Shown piece by piece: positions 6,571 through 10,568 of a stretch of DNA of 10,568 bases. How positions within the stretch are numbered: position 1 is the stretch's first letter; each line of letters starts with the position of its first letter. This stretch comes from an uncultured Leptotrichia sp. (lineage in GTDB: Bacteria > Fusobacteriota > Fusobacteriia > Fusobacteriales > Leptotrichiaceae): the NCBI GenBank assembly GCA_937925095.1, contig CALEXX010000054.1, positions 1 through 10,568 of the forward strand, given 5' to 3'. The notes under the pieces are model-generated. The model ran no database searches. It worked only from the letters and a program-made list of their open reading frames with translations, and was not told the DNA's origin. The translations under genes were made by a program, and so were the position numbers.

Positions 6571-7727
6571 TTTTTGAATATATTAAGATACTCTTCCATT
6601 ACATAAATTCTATTTCTACTATTTCCTGTTGTTTCTGATATAATGTTTTGTTCTTCCATTGATGTAATTGCCCTATTTATAGTTGCTTTACTTATTTTAA
6701 GTTTTTCTATTAATTCTGATGTTTCCTGAATAGGATTTTCATAGAAACTTTCTAGTATTTGTCGTATATTATTATTCTTACCTGATATATTATCCACATT
6801 TTTATTCATTTTTTCAACAAAAATTACAGCTTTTTCAAATTTTCTTCTTGCTGTTTTTGCAGTTTCAATAGTTGCCTGCAAAAAGAAATTTATCCATCCT
6901 GTCATGTCATTATAAAGTCTTACTCTATTCAATGCTTCATAATATTCTGTCCTATACCTCTCAAAATAATCTGATATATAAAAACAAGGTTTACTTAACA
7001 TTTTTGAACTAAGTAGATACAACGGTATTATTATTCGTCCAACTCTCCCATTTCCATCTAAAAAAGGATGAATGCTTTCAAATTGATAATGTATCATTGC
7101 AATTCTTATTAATTTAGGAATAAAAATATTATCATTGTGAATAAACTTTTCCATATCCGAAATTAGATCCTGAATATGTATATGTGCAGGAGGAACATAT
7201 ACTGCATTTGACGGCATTGAACCACCTATCCAGTTTTGGCTTATCCTATATTCTCCTGGAGTTTTTCTTTCCCCTCTGACTCCCTTCATCAGTTCTTTAT
7301 GAATTTCCCTTATAAGTCTTGAACTTAAAGGAAAATCTTCTTTTATTATCCTGTCAACACTATACTGCAAAGCATCTATATAATTCTGTACTTCTCTTAC
7401 ATCATTTCTTTTTTCGGGAGATACTTCCATTATCGGCATCAATTCTTCTTCAATTGATGTCTGGGTTCCTTCTATCCTGTTAGATTTATTTGCTTCCATT
7501 TTTATATGCATTTTTATATAAAGATCTATATTTGGAATAAGCTCTGAATAACTTTTTAAGTTACCAATTTCTATATTCGCTTCTTCCAGTAATACATTCA
7601 GTTTAGGATTGTTCCATTCCCACTGGTAATTAATCTTAGAAGGCAGGAAGGACTTATAATCCTTATGATTTTCATATATTCCAGATTTATAAACCTCTAT
7701 TTCGTTCTCATTAATCCTTTTATACAT
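6567..7727 (-). CDS. Fic-domain protein (predicted AMP-transferase) with N-terminal inhibitory motif and C-terminal winged helix
   Basis: A 386-residue Fic enzyme, predicted to move AMP or another nucleotide moiety onto a hydroxyl side chain of a target protein in the cytoplasm. The catalytic motif HPFLDGNGRVGR (220-231) is complete, including the catalytic His220. An N-terminal inhibitory helix of the class II type is also complete, SNRIEG (82-87), with Glu86 as the expected ATP-obstructing residue. The beta-hairpin flap for target docking is probably near NAVYVPPAHIH (174-184). Residues about 315-380 look like a winged helix (ISKATINRAITSMEEQNII), as in other Fic proteins of about 370 residues such as the Shewanella one. 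The ATG is preceded closely by AAAGGGGA. It follows the membrane-protein gene by 17 bases, so the two are probably cotranscribed. The target is unknown. Confidence 0.92.
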   Translation of the reverse strand: MYKRINENEIEVYKSGIYENHKDYKSFLPSKINYQWEWNNPKLNVLLEEANIEIGNLKSYSELIPNIDLYIKMHIKMEANKSNRIEGTQTSIEEELMPIMEVSPEKRNDVREVQNYIDALQYSVDRIIKEDFPLSSRLIREIHKELMKGVRGERKTPGEYRISQNWIGGSMPSNAVYVPPAHIHIQDLISDMEKFIHNDNIFIPKLIRIAMIHYQFESIHPFLDGNGRVGRIIIPLYLLSSKMLSKPCFYISDYFERYRTEYYEALNRVRLYNDMTGWINFFLQATIETAKTARRKFEKAVIFVEKMNKNVDNISGKNNNIRQILESFYENPIQETSELIEKLKISKATINRAITSMEEQNIISETTGNSRNRIYVMEEYLNIFKK

Positions 7728-7746
7728 TTTTCCCCTTTCAAATTTC

Positions 7747-9216
7747 TTATTTCCTATTTCTTATTTTTTCAAAAAACATTCTATAACTGTTATTTTTTCT
7801 TCTGTTATATCCTATTGTTCTTGAGTAGTTTCTTTTATTTTTCATATGTGACAGTTCATCATCACCATTTTCCCTTATGTATTTTTCAATCATTTTCAAA
7901 ATTTTAAAATTCTCTAAAAATACAGGAAGAAGTAAAATAATAAAAATCAGCAGGTAAGATTTTGAAAAATATGAAAGCACAACACTTATTGTGTCATAAC
8001 CTTTTTTCAAGTTTTTATCAAAAAGCAGATTAAGTATATAACTTCTCAGCAGATATGTCTGCACCAAAGCTATCGGAAACATTAGAAGCTTTACTGCCTG
8101 TAATATTGAAAAAACTGATTTTTTTATTGCTTTCTTTTTTCTTTCATTAAGCATCAGCCTGTCAATTATTTTCTGACTGTCTTCATTTGGAAATTTGTAG
8201 TATTCATATTCTATCAGAATAAATATAATGAGTACTATAAATAGCAAATTATTTATTATTTCCTTTATTTTCAGGTTAATTCCTATTACTCCAAAATCGC
8301 TTATCTTCTTATTTTCATCCCTCAGTTCAAAGTTATTATTCAATATGAGGGTCTCTCCATTATCAAGTTTAATTATCTTTCCGTAAACTTCCCCTTCGAT
8401 TCTTTTTTTATTCTTCAGCCTTATTTTCACTGTATCCCAGTTAAAGTAAATTATCTTACCTTTCAGCCATTGAGACTCTTTCTTTTCATTTGTAAAATAC
8501 AATGTTACTTTATTATTATCATCAATCACTGTATTTTCAATATTTATATTTCCTTTTTTAGAATCTTCATTAGTAATAATCTTAAGGTTTTCATCTATTC
8601 TCCATTTTATCTTGCTGTCCTTGTTTACTATTTCAATGCTGCTATTTTTCAGTTCATCTATAGAGTTTATTTCAGCTTCCTTTATCAGAACTGACTTCTT
8701 ATTTAAATCTTCAAGCTCCTGCCTGTAGGAATTTAGGAAATATCCTGTTCCAAGACTTATCATAATTATAAGAAATATCTTTTTTATGTCATAATTATAA
8801 TAATAGGCACTGAAAATTTTCTTTTTTATAATTACAGTGATTAATATTGAAAGCAATGAAAGTAGAATGATTATAACTGCCGAAATGTATATAAAATAGT
8901 TGTATCCCTTCAAATTCAGTGAAATATTCAGAAAAGATATGCATAACAGAATTATCAGTAAAAATCTGATAATATAACGGTTTACATTTACAATTCCTAC
9001 TTTTCCGTTCTTTATATCCTGAATTTTTTCCAGCTTTTTATAAATCTTGTCTTTTTCATTATTTTCAATCTTTAGTTTGCTATTAAGCATTTTCGTTTTT
9101 CTGTCCAGTTCCTTCAATAATTCAGTCGAATTTTCAACTTCCTTTTTTCTTACCTTTGTATAATATTTTTTAAACAGTTCGATAATTTCTATCTTTCCTT
9201 GAAATAATTCTTTCAT
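7747..9216 (-). CDS. Unrecognised six-helix membrane protein with N-terminal coiled coil and outside domain
   Basis: I do not recognise this 489-residue protein. Residues 1-75 are charged and heptad-like (LLKELDRKTKMLNSKLKIEN), probably a coiled coil. Predicted membrane helices lie at about 82-101, 107-130, 146-162, 319-336, 371-391 and 418-436. Lys/Arg clusters at 131-133, 359-366 and 459-489 place both termini in the cytoplasm and the 155-residue segment 163-318 outside. That segment alternates short polar and hydrophobic stretches and looks beta-rich. There is no signal peptide, lipobox or catalytic motif that I can name. The start is supported by AAGAGGAT ending six bases before ATG. The gene has its own leader with a promoter and hairpin, and the fic gene follows 17 bases after its stop. 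A role in sensing or envelope function would be a guess. Confidence 0.8.
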   Translation of the reverse strand: MKELFQGKIEIIELFKKYYTKVRKKEVENSTELLKELDRKTKMLNSKLKIENNEKDKIYKKLEKIQDIKNGKVGIVNVNRYIIRFLLIILLCISFLNISLNLKGYNYFIYISAVIIILLSLLSILITVIIKKKIFSAYYYNYDIKKIFLIIMISLGTGYFLNSYRQELEDLNKKSVLIKEAEINSIDELKNSSIEIVNKDSKIKWRIDENLKIITNEDSKKGNINIENTVIDDNNKVTLYFTNEKKESQWLKGKIIYFNWDTVKIRLKNKKRIEGEVYGKIIKLDNGETLILNNNFELRDENKKISDFGVIGINLKIKEIINNLLFIVLIIFILIEYEYYKFPNEDSQKIIDRLMLNERKKKAIKKSVFSILQAVKLLMFPIALVQTYLLRSYILNLLFDKNLKKGYDTISVVLSYFSKSYLLIFIILLLPVFLENFKILKMIEKYIRENGDDELSHMKNKRNYSRTIGYNRRKNNSYRMFFEKIRNRK

Positions 9217-9241
9217 AATTATATCCTCTTTACATTAGAAG

Positions 9242-9268
9242 AAAAACTCAGCTATTAAACTGAGTTTT
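9242..9268 (-). terminator. Hairpin with U tract in the leader of the membrane-protein gene (terminator or attenuator)
   Basis: The arms AAAACTCAG (9243-9251) and CTGAGTTTT (9260-9268) form a perfect 9-bp stem with an 8-base loop. Read on the minus strand, the stem ends in five U residues, then C, U, U. The U tract stops about 12 bases before the ribosome-binding site of the downstream gene. It may end transcripts from the HEAT-DUF4291 genes. It also lies downstream of the promoter at 9308-9316, so it would interrupt that transcript too unless it acts as an attenuator. On the plus strand it has TTTTCTTT, so it could work in both directions. Confidence 0.6.
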
Positions 9269-9297
9269 CTTTATGATATTGATTTTACCTCAGCTAT
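9247..9297 (-). repeat. Direct 9-mer repeat flanking a complementary segment (possible antiterminator arrangement)
   Basis: The 9-mer ATAGCTGAG (minus strand) occurs at 9289-9297 and again at 9247-9255. Between the copies lies CUCAG (9260-9264), which can pair with either. Pairing with the second copy makes the terminator hairpin. Pairing AGCUGAG of the first copy with CUCAGUU gives a competing stem of seven pairs, one of them G-U. The exclusive pairing is visible in the sequence; a regulatory use is inference. Confidence 0.45.
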
Positions 9298-9315
9298 AAT
9301 TTTTTATATTATAGC
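9293..9315. repeat. Perfect inverted repeat spanning the -10 region
   Basis: GCTATAAT (9293-9300) and ATTATAGC (9308-9315) are perfect 8-base inverted copies around a 7-base spacer. Each arm contains TATAAT on its own strand, so the site could give two facing -10 boxes or bind a dimeric regulator across the promoter. No plus-strand gene lies downstream, so a plus-strand transcript would be antisense to the DUF4291 gene. Confidence 0.5.
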
Positions 9316-9316
9316 A
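9308..9316 (-). promoter_or_regulatory. Extended -10 promoter for the membrane protein-fic pair
   Basis: TGCTATAAT on the minus strand is a perfect extended -10 element. No convincing -35 box is found 16-18 bases upstream, which is tolerated by extended -10 promoters. The expected start is near 9301, giving a leader of about 85 bases that carries the repeated 9-mer and the hairpin. Confidence 0.55.
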
Positions 9317-9413
9317 CGATTTTCAAATAATAATATTATTTTTTTAATCTATTGTTTTTCAGGCAGCTTTTTTGATAAAAAATATTTAAAATAGCCTTTC
9401 TTTTTCAATCTAC

Positions 9414-9974
9414 CTATAAAGTATACTTTTTTTCCTGAGGGAGTACAGATTCTGAAAAAGTTCCATTTTGAATGCTGTTTCTCATCTCAATAACTTTATC
9501 TGTTACATCCGTTATATTTACAATCCACTCATTTACATATTTTTTCACCGTTTCTCCTTTTATGCCTAACTGTATCGCTCTTCTTCCTATTGGATTGCCA
9601 TAAATATCCCTATCTGGATCCCATTGACATCTTACTTCTGAATTTTCTAGTTTTTCTTTCCATTCTTCCTTAGATAAATCAGAAACTTCTCTAAAAGATG
9701 AAAGTACAGCATTTTTCACTATTTCATCAAATCCTTCCCTTTTCAGGTCAATTGCCAGTATTCTTTCTTGTGCTTGCTTACTAGCCCAGCCACTTCGGTA
9801 CATCATCCAAAGAAATGACGGCTTTATCCAAGTCATTCTGTTTAAACTGAACTTACTTCCAAACTTTCCTAATTTTAAAGCCTCGTCTGCTATTTCATTG
9901 TTATATGCCTGATAAACTCTTATTGTTTTGTCATCATATATTGCATAAATATTTCTTTCCTCTTCTTTTTTCAT
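9414..9974 (-). CDS. DUF4291 family protein
   Basis: A 186-residue protein of the DUF4291 family, for which no function is established. Family hallmarks are the start IYAIYDDKTIRVYQAYN, the very conserved MTWIKPSFLWMMYRSGWA, a QWDPDRD segment, YVNEWIVNITDVT, and the closing LPQEKKYTL that resembles the usual LPxExxYxL end. The last motif argues that the protein is full length. Two starts are possible. The ATG used here has the organism-typical GAAAGGAAT with AAAGGA six bases upstream. An ATG five codons earlier (9987-9989) overlaps the stop of the preceding gene as ATGA and has AAGGA six bases upstream, so coupled initiation there is also credible. The protein is soluble, with no signal peptide or membrane segment. 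Confidence 0.88.
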   Translation of the reverse strand: MKKEEERNIYAIYDDKTIRVYQAYNNEIADEALKLGKFGSKFSLNRMTWIKPSFLWMMYRSGWASKQAQERILAIDLKREGFDEIVKNAVLSSFREVSDLSKEEWKEKLENSEVRCQWDPDRDIYGNPIGRRAIQLGIKGETVKKYVNEWIVNITDVTDKVIEMRNSIQNGTFSESVLPQEKKYTL

Positions 9975-9980
9975 AATTAT

Positions 9981-9986
9981 TCCTTT
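9981..9986 (-). promoter_or_regulatory. Ribosome-binding site for the internal start of the DUF4291 gene
   Basis: AAAGGA lies six bases before the ATG at 9972-9974, in the same GAAAGGAAT context seen before thiI and the YihY gene. It is the main reason for preferring this start to the ATGA-overlap start at 9989. Confidence 0.55.
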
Positions 9987-10543
9987 CATTCAACGTCCTT
10001 ATTTGTAAAATCACATCTGTTCAACTGTTCCATTGCATGTTCTCTTATAGTCTCTTCTTCACTCTGTAACAACAATTCCAATTTTTCTTTCGCCTTAGGA
10101 GTATTTATATCTCCTAAAGCAAAACAGCATTTTCTGACCAGTGCAAAATTATCATCCCAACGGTATTTTTCAAAATTTGAAGTTGCTAGTTCGTATATGC
10201 AGTCTATTGTTCGGGGTAAATGTAGTCTCTGAAAATATGACGCTATCGTTTCATGTTCTTCATGAAATTCTTCTTTTGATAATTTACTAAAAATATCAAC
10301 AAAATCTAATGAATATTTCGGAAATAATTTAAATGTACTAATTGATGTCGTTAAATATTCTATTTTATCTGAATTTTTTTCATGAATTGCTTGCATAAAT
10401 CCTTCTTTTATAATTTCTACTTTTTTTTCATCTGTAAAAGAAAAACTTGAATCCAAATCTTTTTTTGTTATTTTTTCTTTTATCCAATAGTCATATATCA
10501 ATTTAATTAATTTATCCACTTCTTTTTCATATTTAAATTTCAT
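9986..10543 (-). CDS. HEAT-repeat-like helical protein of unknown function
   Basis: A 185-residue, mostly helical, soluble protein. Residues about 128-176 read like a HEAT-type helical repeat (NFALVRKCCFALGDI, then AKEKLELLLQSEEETIREHAMEQLNR). A weaker helical pair precedes it at about 95-125. The rest is charged and not recognised. HEAT repeats usually bind other proteins or nucleic acid, and no catalytic motif is visible, so an adaptor or accessory role is the safest reading. The ATG has AAAGGAGA nine bases upstream, the best ribosome-binding site in this part of the window. Its TGA stop overlaps a possible ATG of the DUF4291 gene as ATGA, so the two genes are almost certainly cotranscribed. 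The promoter lies beyond the right edge. Confidence 0.75.
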   Translation of the reverse strand: MKFKYEKEVDKLIKLIYDYWIKEKITKKDLDSSFSFTDEKKVEIIKEGFMQAIHEKNSDKIEYLTTSISTFKLFPKYSLDFVDIFSKLSKEEFHEEHETIASYFQRLHLPRTIDCIYELATSNFEKYRWDDNFALVRKCCFALGDINTPKAKEKLELLLQSEEETIREHAMEQLNRCDFTNKDVE

Positions 10544-10552
10544 TTTACTTAT

Positions 10553-10560
10553 TCTCCTTT
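10553..10560 (-). promoter_or_regulatory. Strong ribosome-binding site of the HEAT-like gene
   Basis: AAAGGAGA on the minus strand lies nine bases before the ATG at 10541-10543 and nearly matches the full anti-Shine-Dalgarno complement, which supports this start. Only eight bases of the window remain upstream of it, and nothing can be said about them. Confidence 0.6.
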
Positions 10561-10568
10561 ATTACTTC

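Noticed and set aside
7665..7907. Plus-strand frame that looks like a small membrane protein
   Set aside because: It is antisense to the ends of fic and the membrane-protein gene; Phe/Tyr/Ser-rich shadows are expected opposite AT-rich genes.
9361..9402. Possible terminator of the DUF4291 gene (AGGC/GCCT with TTTTTT/AAAAAA arms)
   Set aside because: The arms are interrupted by a large asymmetric bulge and are followed by GAAAAAC rather than a T tract in the direction of transcription.

Overview
The window looks like chromosome from a low-GC, anaerobe-type bacterium. The best guess is a member of the Fusobacteriota close to Leptotrichia or Sebaldella. This rests on the strongly AT-rich third codon positions, the recurrent AAAGGA or GAGGA ribosome-binding sites, and the Lys/Asn/Ile-rich proteins. 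It is an inference from style, since no rRNA or other marker gene is present. All ten recognisable genes lie on the minus strand, so transcription runs from right to left. Every long reading frame on the plus strand is a shadow of a real gene.

In transcription order, the right end (10543 to about 9414) holds a HEAT-repeat-like protein and a DUF4291 protein that are translationally linked or nearly so. A 197-base gap follows. It contains an extended -10 promoter, a repeated 9-mer and a terminator-like hairpin, and so looks like a regulated leader. Next come an unrecognised 489-residue membrane protein and, 17 bases later, a Fic-domain enzyme carrying its own inhibitory helix and a DNA-binding tail. 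Between fic and the next gene are three 40-base tandem palindromic repeats whose hairpins pair properly only in the minus-sense RNA.

The left two thirds is a housekeeping run. A NifS/IscS-family cysteine desulfurase sits beside a rhodanese-less ThiI, matching the NifZ-ThiI arrangement for tRNA 4-thiouridine synthesis known from Bacillus. After these come a YihY/BrkB membrane protein with a winged-helix tail, RmuC, and a bifunctional NadR without its repressor domain. At the left edge, the start of ribosomal protein L33 (rpmG) has its own good sigma-70 promoter.

No tRNA, rRNA, CRISPR array, insertion sequence or phage gene is visible. The window holds no clear-cut new defence or biosynthetic system. 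The parts least explained by known families are the 40-base hairpin repeats, the leader near 9217-9316, the membrane protein paired with fic, and the HEAT-DUF4291 pair.
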